In this document: positions 9,899 through 19,401 of the stretch, piece by piece | Layout of the letters: each line of letters starts with the position of its first letter | How positions within the stretch are numbered: the stretch's first letter is position 1 | NCBI GenBank assembly: GCA_021822985.1 | Contig: JAKAPZ010000008.1 | Location: 1-39,846, forward strand | DNA from: Thermoplasmata archaeon | GTDB lineage: Archaea > Thermoplasmatota > Thermoplasmata > Thermoplasmatales > Thermoplasmataceae | DNA length: 39,846 nt | Direction of reading: 5' to 3' | The notes under the pieces: generated by a model | Databases searched by the model: none | What the model was told of the DNA's origin: nothing | Seen by the model: the letters and a program-made list of their open reading frames with translations, nothing else | Program-made: the position numbers and the translations under genes

Positions 9899-10539
9899 TG
9901 AAACTCAACCTCCCCTATTTTCACTGCCTTCCCCATGGTAGATTTGATGTAAACAGAGTCTATGTTGCCGGAACCTTTCTCAAGTTTCCCTATTATTCTC
10001 TTCAATACTTCCCTGATGTTTGCAGCAATGGCCTCATCACTCATTGAAAGTGTTCCAACAGGCACATGGAATGTTCTTCTGTCCCTGCTTCTGACCCTAA
10101 CAGTTCTCTTGAGTGAAGTTATCATTGAAGCTGGATCCTGTCCCGGTGGGATTGCCCTTGGAACCTTTCCCCTTGGACCGAGAACCTGACCCAGTGACTT
10201 TCCTATGGATGTCATAAGGGTTGTCTCGGCAATGAAGAAATCAATGCCCCCTACCAGTGACTTAAATCCTTTCTTGTCGTCAGCAAATTTTGAAAGATCC
10301 TCAGCACCAAAAACGTAATCTGCGACGCTTTTTGCTTTTGTCTTCATGTCTTCGCTTCCGAAAACAGCTATCTTTATCTCTTTACCTCTCCCTGATGGAA
10401 GAACTATCTCTTCATTAATCCTGTTTTTGGGATTAGAGAGATCAACTCCTCTCAGGTTTATGGAAATTTCCAGGCTTTCTGTAAATTTCCTCTGTTTTTC
10501 ATTTTGTTTTGACTGCTTTATCTTCTCTTCCAGTGTCAT
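9895..10539 (-). CDS. rpl1: 50S ribosomal protein L1
   Basis: LGQVLGPRGKVPRAIPPGQDP motif; ATGA overlap with L10. Confidence 0.97.
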   Translation of the reverse strand: MTLEEKIKQSKQNEKQRKFTESLEISINLRGVDLSNPKNRINEEIVLPSGRGKEIKIAVFGSEDMKTKAKSVADYVFGAEDLSKFADDKKGFKSLVGGIDFFIAETTLMTSIGKSLGQVLGPRGKVPRAIPPGQDPASMITSLKRTVRVRSRDRRTFHVPVGTLSMSDEAIAANIREVLKRIIGKLEKGSGNIDSVYIKSTMGKAVKIGEVEFQ

Positions 10540-10572
10540 ATTACCCTCCTGCAGATTGCAGTATAACGGGTC

Positions 10573-10586
10573 TGGCCATCAGGCCA
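10573..10586 (-). promoter_or_regulatory. GC-rich hairpin in the L1 mRNA leader (TGGCC-TGAT-GGCCA on the coding strand)
   Basis: 5-bp perfect stem with 4-nt loop, 34 nt upstream of the L1 ATG in otherwise AT-rich sequence. Confidence 0.45.
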
Positions 10587-10662
10587 AATTATTATACGCT
10601 ACCCTGATCCGTATTTATGATTAAATACTTTCCCAACTTAATGGTTTTTCGCTTCTTTCTGT

Positions 10663-11133
10663 CTAAAGCTTTATTTCCCCGGATTTTATGAGTTTCTGGA
10701 CTTCGTTTGCGTCCTTTCCCTCGACTTTAATCCCCAGTGAAAAAGCTGTTCCAAGAACCTCGAGCACTGCACCCATGAGATCGTTCGCCATCATTGAGTC
10801 CATCTTTGCTGACGCAACTTTCGTTATCTGCTCCAGTGTTGCATCTCCTGCAACAACTTCCTTTCTCTTTCCTGATGCTGTTTCAATGCCAAGTTCCTTC
10901 TTGAGAAGAGCCGATGTTGGTGGGATTCCGACTTTGATCTCATACAGTTTTTTGGCTGCGTCTGTCACGACAAGTGTTATGGGTACCTGCATCCCTGCAA
11001 AGTCCTTTGTTTTTTCATTTATTTCCTTCACTATCTGCCCAAGGTTGAGACCCAGCGGCCCCAGAGCAGGCCCAAGTGGTGGCCCTGTTGTTGCCTTTCC
11101 GCCCTCTACCATTGTCTTTACTTCCTGTGCCAT
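10663..11133 (-). CDS. rpl11: 50S ribosomal protein L11
   Basis: MAQEVKTMVEGGKATTGPPLGPALGPLGLNLGQIVKEIN; internal ATG at 11133 preferred over the ORF-track start at 11157. Confidence 0.96.
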   Translation of the reverse strand: MAQEVKTMVEGGKATTGPPLGPALGPLGLNLGQIVKEINEKTKDFAGMQVPITLVVTDAAKKLYEIKVGIPPTSALLKKELGIETASGKRKEVVAGDATLEQITKVASAKMDSMMANDLMGAVLEVLGTAFSLGIKVEGKDANEVQKLIKSGEIKL

Positions 11134-11189
11134 ATGAATACCATGCCGTATACTCATTTCTTTTTAATACTTTTTCACCTTATGGTGAT

Positions 11190-11855
11190 GTGAAAGTTAA
11201 CATCGTTGAAGGCAGGAAAACTCATGATTACGATAAATCTGCAAAGATACTTGTGGATGTTTACAGATCCACTTCCACAATACCTATAATGTTAAAGAAG
11301 GGGGCCCAGAGGATAATCCCGTTTTCCCTGTTGAAACAGGCAAGGGAAATGAAGAAGAGAAATCCTGAATATATTATTGCAGGAGAGAGATATGGATTCA
11401 AGATTCCTGGTTTTGACATGTCCAATTCACCCTATGAATCTGCCCACAAGGATTTATCGGGGAAGACCATAATTTTTTCGTCCACCAATGGAACGAAAGC
11501 ACTTGAAAAAATCAAGGCATCAGAGGTCATATATGTGGCTTCATTCGTAAATTTCTCTTCTACCTGCTCGGATATAATCGAATCTGGCATTGATAAAATA
11601 GATGTGATTCTTTCTGGAAGGCCCGATGGAAAAGCAGATGAAGACCTGTATTTCGGGCTTGCTGTGAAGGAGATGCTTGTGGATGGAAAAGACAGATCAG
11701 ATCATTATATCACTGAAACAAGGAATGGTTCAGGCACCAAAAGGCTTACCATGATTGGAGGAGGCAGGGACGTAACGTATTCGCTGAAAAAAAATTATGC
11801 AGACTTCCCCGTCATATACAGAGATGGAAACATAATCAGGAAATATCCTGAATAA
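11190..11855 (+). CDS. ComB-like 2-phosphosulfolactate phosphatase family protein
   Basis: GTG start (MKVNIVEGRK); VDVYRSTSTIPIML, AGERYGFKIPGFDMSNSPYE, IIFSSTNGTKAL, SFVNFSS, LSGRPDGKADEDLYFG match the ComB family. Confidence 0.85.
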   Translation: MKVNIVEGRKTHDYDKSAKILVDVYRSTSTIPIMLKKGAQRIIPFSLLKQAREMKKRNPEYIIAGERYGFKIPGFDMSNSPYESAHKDLSGKTIIFSSTNGTKALEKIKASEVIYVASFVNFSSTCSDIIESGIDKIDVILSGRPDGKADEDLYFGLAVKEMLVDGKDRSDHYITETRNGSGTKRLTMIGGGRDVTYSLKKNYADFPVIYRDGNIIRKYPE

Positions 11856-12498
11856 ATCTTATTTTGGCTCCTTCCTCGATTTCCCTGTCTATGATTCTTC
11901 TTGCATATCCAAGTTTCCTTTTCTTTGTGCCAAGATTTCCTTTGCCATAAGGTGCCTGAAAATCGAAACCAGCAAGTATGATCTCTGATGCTCCAAGTTT
12001 TTCAGAAATTTTCACTGATCTGTCACCATCTGTGAAACCTTCAGGATTATACATATCAGTGCAGTTCTGGCAGGTTGGTATGAATAAGCCCTTAAAATTT
12101 GGAACATATTTCCTGATTCGATCCATGTTGTCGCCATGTGAATGGATGAAGATAATGGAACCCTGCATGCAGAAATTTATAATTTTATCCATGTCCCCAT
12201 CAAGATCCGTGACGATAATATGCGGCACAATTTCTTTTCTAATTTTTCCTATTGCAGAGTCTGCTACCACAACTACAGTATTTTGATCCATGAGATCATT
12301 AAGCTTTTCATTGGAAAAATTTTCAGCATTCCCGATCACGAGGAATCTCTTCCCGCTTAATTTCAGAGCCCTGTTCCACATTATTTCACTGAACGAATCC
12401 TGTGAATGAAGCAATTCTGCCGACGTGGAATCCATTGAAAAATTCAATTTGAGGTCTTTTTTCATCTCTGCATATAATTCTCCCCAGAATCTGCTCAT
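11836..12498 (-). CDS. mptE: 6-hydroxymethylpterin pyrophosphokinase, MptE-like (DUF115)
   Basis: LVIGNAENF, VVVADSAIGKI, PHIIVTDLDGDMDKI, FIHSHGDN. Confidence 0.85.
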   Translation of the reverse strand: MSRFWGELYAEMKKDLKLNFSMDSTSAELLHSQDSFSEIMWNRALKLSGKRFLVIGNAENFSNEKLNDLMDQNTVVVVADSAIGKIRKEIVPHIIVTDLDGDMDKIINFCMQGSIIFIHSHGDNMDRIRKYVPNFKGLFIPTCQNCTDMYNPEGFTDGDRSVKISEKLGASEIILAGFDFQAPYGKGNLGTKKRKLGYARRIIDREIEEGAKIRFIQDIS

Positions 12499-13619
12499 GC
12501 ACTCTCTTCTTCCGTCGCAATCCCTGTTTCCGGAACTGATTTTCTCCTTCTTATTCCCGCAGTTATAAGGGCAATTGCGAGACCTGAGAGTATCAATCCT
12601 ATAGACAGTATTGAATAATTAAAATTTGAGAACTTCAATGAATACCTTATGTATCCAATTATGCCGTAGAGCAGCAACTCGGCAGATATAGAGAAAGCTA
12701 TGGCATAATATATGCTATCCATCTTCTCTGAGCCTGCAACATAAATGTCCACAACCTTGAACAGGCCCCTTGAGCCTATGGAGGCATAAATCCAAATGCT
12801 GAACTGCTGCAAAAATATGAGTATGTTATTGAGCAGATTTCCAGTGGATGAAAGAATTGTGTAAGTTGATGCAATCCCAACAAAGAATATTCCGAGGGAT
12901 ATTATGGTGGATATGAACATGATTCTGGCCTGTTCTGAATATTCCCTCAATTTATGCGAGAGAAGTATCATGTTGTCCTTAAGCAGGAATCCCTTTTCCG
13001 TGAAGTATGCACCTATAACTACTATCACAAGTATGAATGCATAGAAAGATGAGTTGCTGTTTGTGCTTCCATATATGGCAAATGCAATTGCAAAGCCCAG
13101 TGCGGCCAGACCATAGGTCAGGAGTATAAGCCCGATAGGCATGGCTATCTTCCTCACAAGCTTCTTGTCCTGCATTGCTCTTACTATATAGTAGTACATT
13201 GACTCAATATTCTGATTATGGCGGACAATAATGTGTTTAATGTATCTTATGGGGGCCCTTGAAAGTATTAACGGAAGAATATAATCATCTTCGGCACCAT
13301 CCGAAATAAGTATGACATCCTTGTATTTACCGGGCTGCATTATCATTTCAAGCTGGGATCCTATGATTTCATCTGATTTTGGTCCAACATCATCATCTCC
13401 AGTAACAAGAGCTATGTCCACATCTTCTCCCTTTGATTGAAGCATTTCATAATGTTTCAGCGCACCGAAAAGGGCATTGGAATCTGAATCTTCAGGATCC
13501 GTAGCAATTAGTTTGACCGCTGCATTGTAGCACTGGGAGTATCCCAGAATGGGGCCCTTTATGCGAGCCTTTTCTCCGAAGTCGTTGTCCCTGTCTACAT
13601 TCAATATTAAAGTGGTCAT
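12495..13619 (-). CDS. DUF373 family membrane protein
   Basis: MTTLILNVDRDNDFGEKARIKGPILG N-terminus, LVTGDDDVGPKSD, multiple TM helices; ATGA overlap with mptE. Confidence 0.88.
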   Translation of the reverse strand: MTTLILNVDRDNDFGEKARIKGPILGYSQCYNAAVKLIATDPEDSDSNALFGALKHYEMLQSKGEDVDIALVTGDDDVGPKSDEIIGSQLEMIMQPGKYKDVILISDGAEDDYILPLILSRAPIRYIKHIIVRHNQNIESMYYYIVRAMQDKKLVRKIAMPIGLILLTYGLAALGFAIAFAIYGSTNSNSSFYAFILVIVVIGAYFTEKGFLLKDNMILLSHKLREYSEQARIMFISTIISLGIFFVGIASTYTILSSTGNLLNNILIFLQQFSIWIYASIGSRGLFKVVDIYVAGSEKMDSIYYAIAFSISAELLLYGIIGYIRYSLKFSNFNYSILSIGLILSGLAIALITAGIRRRKSVPETGIATEEESA

Positions 13620-13665
13620 CTTTGTATATAAATAATTAAAAATGGCTATTTAAAATATCCCTAAT

Positions 13666-13881
13666 TTATTTTGAAGCATAATAACCGGCACTTTTCTGCC
13701 TTGCTATCCTCTTCACATACCCCTTGTTGAGAAGCTCCTGCAAAGCAGCGTTTACAATGGCCTTTCCAAGAGATACCCCTTTCATTATATCATCTGCAGT
13801 TTTAAGCTTGTCGTCTGACACAGCACCCAGTTTTTTCAGGCTTTCATACACCTTCTTTGCGTTTGGAGACAATTCATCCAT
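13666..13881 (-). CDS. small winged-helix DNA-binding protein
   Basis: 71 aa; KLKTADDIMKGVSLGKAIVNAALQELLNKGYVKRIARQKSAGYYASK fits a wHTH plus wing. Confidence 0.7.
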   Translation of the reverse strand: MDELSPNAKKVYESLKKLGAVSDDKLKTADDIMKGVSLGKAIVNAALQELLNKGYVKRIARQKSAGYYASK

Positions 13882-14044
13882 TTGAGCACCATGAGTACAT
13901 TATATATGTGTATTTATTAATTGCTTCATTGGAAATGTTCAAATTCTCAATGATGAGTTGCGAATATCTGTTTGACCATGAATGAACTTTGAACTGAATT
14001 GCCAATTCTCATGAATTGAGATGTCTCCTGATATACATGAAGTT

Positions 14045-14521
14045 TCAGCAAATTCTGCTGTGGCCCAATGAAGGAATGCAGAGGTATACCTTTACCTGAT
14101 TCATCCTGAAAGCATGCACATGTTCTAGCCAGATGGAAAAATCCCATTTCAAAGCGATAAAGATTACGTTTTGCGTTTCAGATCTGCACTTCACGCTTAT
14201 ATGCTCCATTGCCTGGAATATTCTTTTTTCCACTCCATCCCTGTACCCTATGGCAACAACGAGATCTCTTTGGCATGTTCCGGGTTTTCCTCCGGGTATG
14301 ACATTTATACCCATGGAATGGTGATCATAAGTTGAAGTGCTACCAAAAATAGCTTTAATAATGCCCTCTCCTGTTAATTTTGAGTACATTCCCAATGGCA
14401 TGTCGTAATATATATCTTTTTCATAATTATCTGGAAAATGGTAAATCTCATTATGATAACTATCTATTCTCTGCAGAATTTGTCCTAAATATCCTGATAT
14501 TTCCTCATCCATAAATTTCAT
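14045..14521 (-). CDS. hypothetical protein (orphan)
   Basis: Continuous ORF from MKFMDEEISGYLG; no family recognised. 3' end uncertain because a second frame (13947-14147) overlaps. Confidence 0.45.
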   Translation of the reverse strand: MKFMDEEISGYLGQILQRIDSYHNEIYHFPDNYEKDIYYDMPLGMYSKLTGEGIIKAIFGSTSTYDHHSMGINVIPGGKPGTCQRDLVVAIGYRDGVEKRIFQAMEHISVKCRSETQNVIFIALKWDFSIWLEHVHAFRMNQVKVYLCIPSLGHSRIC

Positions 14522-14715
14522 AATTTGTAAACCTTGGTACACGATAAATCTTTCGTTTTGTGGACGGTGAAATTTTAACTTTTTTATGCGAAGAAAAAGT
14601 GCTATTTCTTCCCAATTTTTCACTGTTTTTTATATGTCCTATCTTTTTAAAAATAGAATTTGTACCACTATATAATATATGGTTATATTTTAATACCAAA
14701 TACAATTGCATTAAT

Positions 14716-15969
14716 ATGGACAAACAGGAAAACAGGAGAAAAGCGCTAGTCATGGGCATAACAGTCCTGGCCATATTTGGATTTACGGGAATATTTATTC
14801 CTATGGCCGAAGGATCGGGTCATGCAATACCACTAGTGGAAACTGTGCACAGCAACCCATGGTTCCTACATGGAAATGTGAGAGGAGCATCCAGCTCACC
14901 AAATTCATATCCGGGCTATATTCCAATTCAGATCTGGAATGCATACCAGTATACCTCAACCGGTTCCTATAACACGAGTTATGGAAGCGGCGAAACCATA
15001 GCTATTGTGGACGCTTATGGCAGCCCCACCATTGCAAGTGACGTAAAAACATTTGATCAGCAGTTTGGATTGCCTGCAGTAAATTTGCAGATTGTGCAAC
15101 CCTTTGGAAAGGTCAGCAAGAATTCAGGATGGGCCCTTGAGACATCCCTGGATGTGGAGTGGGCACATGCAATGGCACCAGCCGCAAAGATAGTGCTGAT
15201 TGAGACACCTTCTGCATCAAACACCTACCTGATAAATGATGCAATAAATTACGCTTATAACACAACCCACGCAAACGTAATATCTATGTCCTGGGGAGAG
15301 GCTGAGAGCAAAGTCAGCAGTTCCAGCCTTGCACAGTACGCTTCAATATTCTCATATGTTGCCAGCCATGGTGTGATACTTGTGGCTGCATCTGGAGACA
15401 GCGGAGCGAATGATGGAACATCATCACCAACTGTCAACTACCCTGCATCAGACCCATCCGTGGTTGGAGCAGGCGGAACAACACTCTATATCAGTGGTGC
15501 ATCTTCAACCGGTGGATCATACGGAACTGAATATGCATGGAATAGTTCAGGAGGAGGAATAAGCTCCTATTTCACAGAACCATCATACCAGACTGCAGCA
15601 GGAATATCACTCTCTGGCAGAGGTGTTCCTGATGTATCATACGATGCAAACCCAAACACCGGCGTATGGGTCTATGACTCTACAGTTGATCAGGGCCAGA
15701 AAGGATGGATACAGGTTGGAGGAACGAGTGCAGCATCACCACAGTGGGCAGCAATATTTGCAGATGCTCAGGCAATTGATGGCTCATCCTCAATAAACGG
15801 CGCAAACGTGCATTCCCTGTTATATGGCATATATAGCAGCAGCAACTACCAGAACGACTTCCATGACATAACACTGGGAAACAATGGAGCGTACTCTGCT
15901 GGTACTGGCTACGATGAAGTGACAGGAATCGGAAGCCCCATAGTCTATAACCTTATAACAAACCTCTGA
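14716..15969 (+). CDS. secreted S53 (sedolisin/kumamolisin-like) acid peptidase
   Basis: N-terminal hydrophobic segment; E/D motif WALETSLDVEWAHAMAP, SGDSGAND oxyanion Asp region, catalytic GGTSAASPQWAAI, VTGIGSP. ATG 14716 preferred over 14560. Confidence 0.92.
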   Translation: MDKQENRRKALVMGITVLAIFGFTGIFIPMAEGSGHAIPLVETVHSNPWFLHGNVRGASSSPNSYPGYIPIQIWNAYQYTSTGSYNTSYGSGETIAIVDAYGSPTIASDVKTFDQQFGLPAVNLQIVQPFGKVSKNSGWALETSLDVEWAHAMAPAAKIVLIETPSASNTYLINDAINYAYNTTHANVISMSWGEAESKVSSSSLAQYASIFSYVASHGVILVAASGDSGANDGTSSPTVNYPASDPSVVGAGGTTLYISGASSTGGSYGTEYAWNSSGGGISSYFTEPSYQTAAGISLSGRGVPDVSYDANPNTGVWVYDSTVDQGQKGWIQVGGTSAASPQWAAIFADAQAIDGSSSINGANVHSLLYGIYSSSNYQNDFHDITLGNNGAYSAGTGYDEVTGIGSPIVYNLITNL

Positions 15970-16001
15970 TACTTTTTTTAAGTATCAAATTTTATTTTTT
16001 T
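15968..16001 (+). terminator. stem-loop plus T-rich terminator after the sedolisin gene
   Basis: GATACTT-TTTTT-AAGTATC inverted repeat starting inside the stop codon, followed by TTTTATTTTTTT. Confidence 0.6.
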
Positions 16002-16190
16002 AATAATTTTATACAAAATCGCATTATGCGTATAAATCATCTTATTTGCAACAAAAATTTATATTTATTACCTGAAAAAATAATTTGAAAGTTCGCATAA
16101 TACGGAGAATTAAGAGTAATATTCTGATATGATTAGAAATAATATTTTTAAAGAAATACTCGATTTTAAAAGCTGTTTTAGTATTATAAA

Positions 16191-16200
16191 TGTATACACA
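16191..16200. promoter_or_regulatory. GTATAC dyad, candidate GntR operator (site 1)
   Basis: TGTATACACA just downstream of TATA-like ATTATAAAT, upstream of the MFS gene. Confidence 0.4.
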
Positions 16201-16220
16201 ATAAGGAAACATTAAATATA

Positions 16221-16228
16221 GGTATACC
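16221..16228. promoter_or_regulatory. GGTATACC perfect palindrome, candidate GntR operator (site 2)
   Basis: Exactly 30 bp centre-to-centre from site 1, about 12 bp upstream of the MFS ATG. Confidence 0.45.
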
Positions 16229-16239
16229 ATGAATTAGGT

Positions 16240-17625
16240 ATGGAGTTAAAAGGTGTAGACAAATACTCTCGATTTACTCTTAGGCTCTGGATTTTGCTAC
16301 TGTTGCTGCTCATAGCTGGAAGTTTTATGAATTTCTTTGACTTTTTTATCATTGGATTCATTAATACTTTTATTACCAAGCCATGGCATATCAATGTCGG
16401 AGACGCAGCATGGCTTATACTTGCCTCTGGGTTGGGACTTGTCGTTGGCGGATTTAGCACAGGAAAACTAATGGACATGCATGGCAGGAAAATTATACTG
16501 ATTTTGAATGTTATTGTATATTCAGTTTTCAGTATATTGAGTGCATTTGTTCCCACAGGCAACTGGCAGCTTCTTGCTGTTTACAGATTTTTCCTTGGAA
16601 TAGGTGTAGGCGGTTCCTTTGCAGTTGTGTTTCCATATATTGCTGAATTTGCCCCAGCTTCAAGAAGAGGACTTCTCATTGGGCTTGTGGTAATAGGCAC
16701 TCCGGTCGGAACGCTTCTGGCTTCACTGAGTTCAGCTTTCCTGGAACCTATAATTGGTTACAGGGGACTGCTTCTTGAAGGCGGAATTCCTCTTCTCATG
16801 ATTCCCTTCCTGTTCCTGTTTGCATACGAATCCCCAAGATGGCTCATTGGAAAGGGTAAATTGGAAGAAGCAAGAACAGTCATCGCTAAAGTTTACAATC
16901 TTTCAAAAGACTCAGTAAAACTTAACCCTGAGGATTTTCCAAGTTTCAACAAGAAGACAAAATGGGCCGATCTTTTCAAATATCCAAAACCTCTGACCAC
17001 CACATGGATCATTAATTTCACACTTCAGTCTGTTTCATATAACTTCACAATCTGGGGCCCTGCAATTCTTATATTTGTGCTTGGCGTGAGCAAAACAGGT
17101 GCTGCATACCTGTTCATCTTTGTCTCACTTTCAGGATTGAGCGGAAGAGTCCTGATGGATCTCCTTCTGGACAAAATTGGCAGGAGACTCTCAGGCATTA
17201 TAACCAGCCTTGGTGCAGTGATATTTCTTGTACTTGCAGGAATATTCCACTCTGTTGTGATAGGGAGCGCATCTCTGTTTTACATACTTGCCATCGTGAG
17301 CTATTTCTTCCTTGATGCTAACTGGCCAGTACTGACAGTGGTTGGTTCAGAGTCATGGCCCCAGGAGATCAGAGGAACCGGATGGGGATCTGGTTATGGA
17401 TTTGGCGCATTCGGAAAGATTGCAGGTACAATCGTGCTTGCACTGCTTGTGGGAGTTGGAGTGTCCATATCTCCAAAACCGGATCTTGCAGGTATACTTC
17501 CAGTGTTCCTGTTCTTCGGCGTGATGATCTTCATAGCATTCCTGATGTTCCTGTTTATAGCACCAGATTACAAGGGCAAGTCACTGGAAGCTATTGACAG
17601 GGAGCAGGCAGAGGCTGCTCAATGA
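16240..17625 (+). CDS. MFS transporter (metabolite/sugar:H+ symporter-like)
   Basis: About 12 hydrophobic segments; GKLMDMHGRK loop 2-3 motif, YESPRWLIGKGKLEEA after TM6, repeated LDKIGRR motif. Confidence 0.93.
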   Translation: MELKGVDKYSRFTLRLWILLLLLLIAGSFMNFFDFFIIGFINTFITKPWHINVGDAAWLILASGLGLVVGGFSTGKLMDMHGRKIILILNVIVYSVFSILSAFVPTGNWQLLAVYRFFLGIGVGGSFAVVFPYIAEFAPASRRGLLIGLVVIGTPVGTLLASLSSAFLEPIIGYRGLLLEGGIPLLMIPFLFLFAYESPRWLIGKGKLEEARTVIAKVYNLSKDSVKLNPEDFPSFNKKTKWADLFKYPKPLTTTWIINFTLQSVSYNFTIWGPAILIFVLGVSKTGAAYLFIFVSLSGLSGRVLMDLLLDKIGRRLSGIITSLGAVIFLVLAGIFHSVVIGSASLFYILAIVSYFFLDANWPVLTVVGSESWPQEIRGTGWGSGYGFGAFGKIAGTIVLALLVGVGVSISPKPDLAGILPVFLFFGVMIFIAFLMFLFIAPDYKGKSLEAIDREQAEAAQ

Positions 17626-18581
17626 ATACACTCATAACAGGGGGCGGCATGATAGGAAGTCATGCTGCCTCTCTTTTAATTCAGAATAAAATTAATCCCA
17701 TCCTCATGGAATTGAGGCCCCAACAGGATTCAGTGAATGATATTCTTGGAAATAATGACATAAAAACCATTTCCGGCGATATGCTGGATTTTAATTTTTT
17801 TCTTGAAACTGTAAAAAAACACAGTATTGATTCCATTGTTCATACCGTTGCAAATCCAATGCTGAATGCGGGTGCAAATGACAACCCCTATGAAGCAATC
17901 AAGCTCAACATAATGGCAACAGCCAATGTTCTTGAAACTGCAAGAAAACTTGACATTGGAAGGGTTGTTTTCCTCAGTTCAGCAACCCTTGAGACCAATC
18001 TGAAACCTGCCTCCGAGATCGGGCAGATGAGCGAGGATAACATACCAAGAACCACAAACATATACTCAAGCACCAAGATTGCCTGTGAAAATCTCGGCCT
18101 GAACTATTCTGAACTTTATGGAACGGATTTCGTTTCCCTCAGGCCTGTTGGTGTATTCGGGCCATGGCTGGGAAAGGGCGGTGGTGGAAGATCTAACATG
18201 ATGAAGAATCTGATCGAGAACATTCTCCATGGCAGGGAGGGACTAATAAGCCCCTGGGTTGGGGAAATTGTGTACATAAAGGATGTCGCACTTTCTATCC
18301 TGAGAGCTCTTATCTCTGACAGCATAAAATTCAGGATCTATAACGTTGGAATGGGTGAAATATACAGTCCTGAACAGATTATCAGGATATTCAGCAAAGT
18401 ATCCCCCGGATCAAAAATAAGGGTGGAATCGGGTGGAGACATGCTAAAATTCAAGCCGGCAATTCTGGCAGAAAGGCCAATGGATTTGAAAAGAAGCAAA
18501 AATGAACTTGGATATGTGCCTGAATATCTAATGGAAGAAGCCATTCTGGACTACATGAAATGGTTCAGGCTTCACATCTGA
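17622..18581 (+). CDS. NAD-dependent epimerase/dehydratase (extended SDR)
   Basis: TLITGGGMIGSHAA Rossmann motif, YSSTKIACENL catalytic YxxxK; ATGA overlap with the MFS gene. Confidence 0.92.
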   Translation: MNTLITGGGMIGSHAASLLIQNKINPILMELRPQQDSVNDILGNNDIKTISGDMLDFNFFLETVKKHSIDSIVHTVANPMLNAGANDNPYEAIKLNIMATANVLETARKLDIGRVVFLSSATLETNLKPASEIGQMSEDNIPRTTNIYSSTKIACENLGLNYSELYGTDFVSLRPVGVFGPWLGKGGGGRSNMMKNLIENILHGREGLISPWVGEIVYIKDVALSILRALISDSIKFRIYNVGMGEIYSPEQIIRIFSKVSPGSKIRVESGGDMLKFKPAILAERPMDLKRSKNELGYVPEYLMEEAILDYMKWFRLHI

Positions 18582-18671
18582 TTGCCGTTTATCATGAAGA
18601 TTCGGAAAAAAATTCTATATAATTTATATTATCTTTAAATTTTGTTAATTGATGAATTTTATGCATATTAA

Positions 18672-18682
18672 TTGGTATACAA
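18672..18682. promoter_or_regulatory. TTGGTATACAA dyad, candidate GntR operator (site 3)
   Basis: About 20 bp upstream of TATA-like TTTTTATAC, in front of the cyclase-uxaA-ADH operon. Confidence 0.45.
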
Positions 18683-18741
18683 CTTCACAAACGTTTTTAT
18701 ACTATTATCAATTTTATTGATGATATACTGGAGATGTTATA

Positions 18742-19401
18742 ATGAGTGTATTTATAGATTTGAGCCATAATTTTGAAAGGGGGATTCCGGTGCCAGACTG
18801 GCCCGGAGAGCACAGGCAGGAATTCGAACTGGACCAGTACAATGTCACCGTGAACAGCGGAACACAGAACAATCTCAGGATGAACCTGCACTGCGGGACA
18901 CATGTGGATGCGCCTTTCCACTACTGGAAAGAGGGAATGTCAGTGGAGAAGATCCCCATTGAAACAATGATTGGAAGATGTTATACAATAAAATTGAGCA
19001 AAAATGCGCTGGAAGGCATATCAGAAAAAGATCTCGAACCTCATGTGAAAAACATCAAGAGGGGACAGATGCTCTTCATCAACACCGGATGGTACAAGAA
19101 GTGGCCCACGAAGGAATATGAAACCTCATACCCATTCCTCTTTCCGGATGCCGGAAAACTCATTGCAAGCCTTGGAGTTTCAGTCCTTGGGCTGGATACC
19201 CCTGGACCAGACGCACCCATAAGAAGCGGAAAGAGAAAGGGAGATCCACTCCACATTGAACTGCTTTCAAAGAGCATGCCGATTATAGAGAACCTGGACA
19301 ATCTTGATCCCATAAGCGGCCTGGAATCTACTGTATATGCGCTCCCCATAAAGCTCTCGGGCTCAAGCGGCGCACCTGTAAGGGTGGTTGCATCCATATG
19401 A
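18742..19401 (+). CDS. cyclase family metal-dependent hydrolase (kynurenine formamidase-like)
   Basis: LHCGTHVDAPFHYW metal-binding motif, GLDTPGPDAP, LLSKSMPIIENLDNLD. Confidence 0.92.
   Translation: MSVFIDLSHNFERGIPVPDWPGEHRQEFELDQYNVTVNSGTQNNLRMNLHCGTHVDAPFHYWKEGMSVEKIPIETMIGRCYTIKLSKNALEGISEKDLEPHVKNIKRGQMLFINTGWYKKWPTKEYETSYPFLFPDAGKLIASLGVSVLGLDTPGPDAPIRSGKRKGDPLHIELLSKSMPIIENLDNLDPISGLESTVYALPIKLSGSSGAPVRVVASI

Noticed and set aside
13947-14147. 66-aa minus-strand ORF overlapping the 3' end of the 14045-14521 ORF
   Set aside because: Could be a frameshifted continuation, but neither frame has recognisable homology; cannot tell a frameshift from chance
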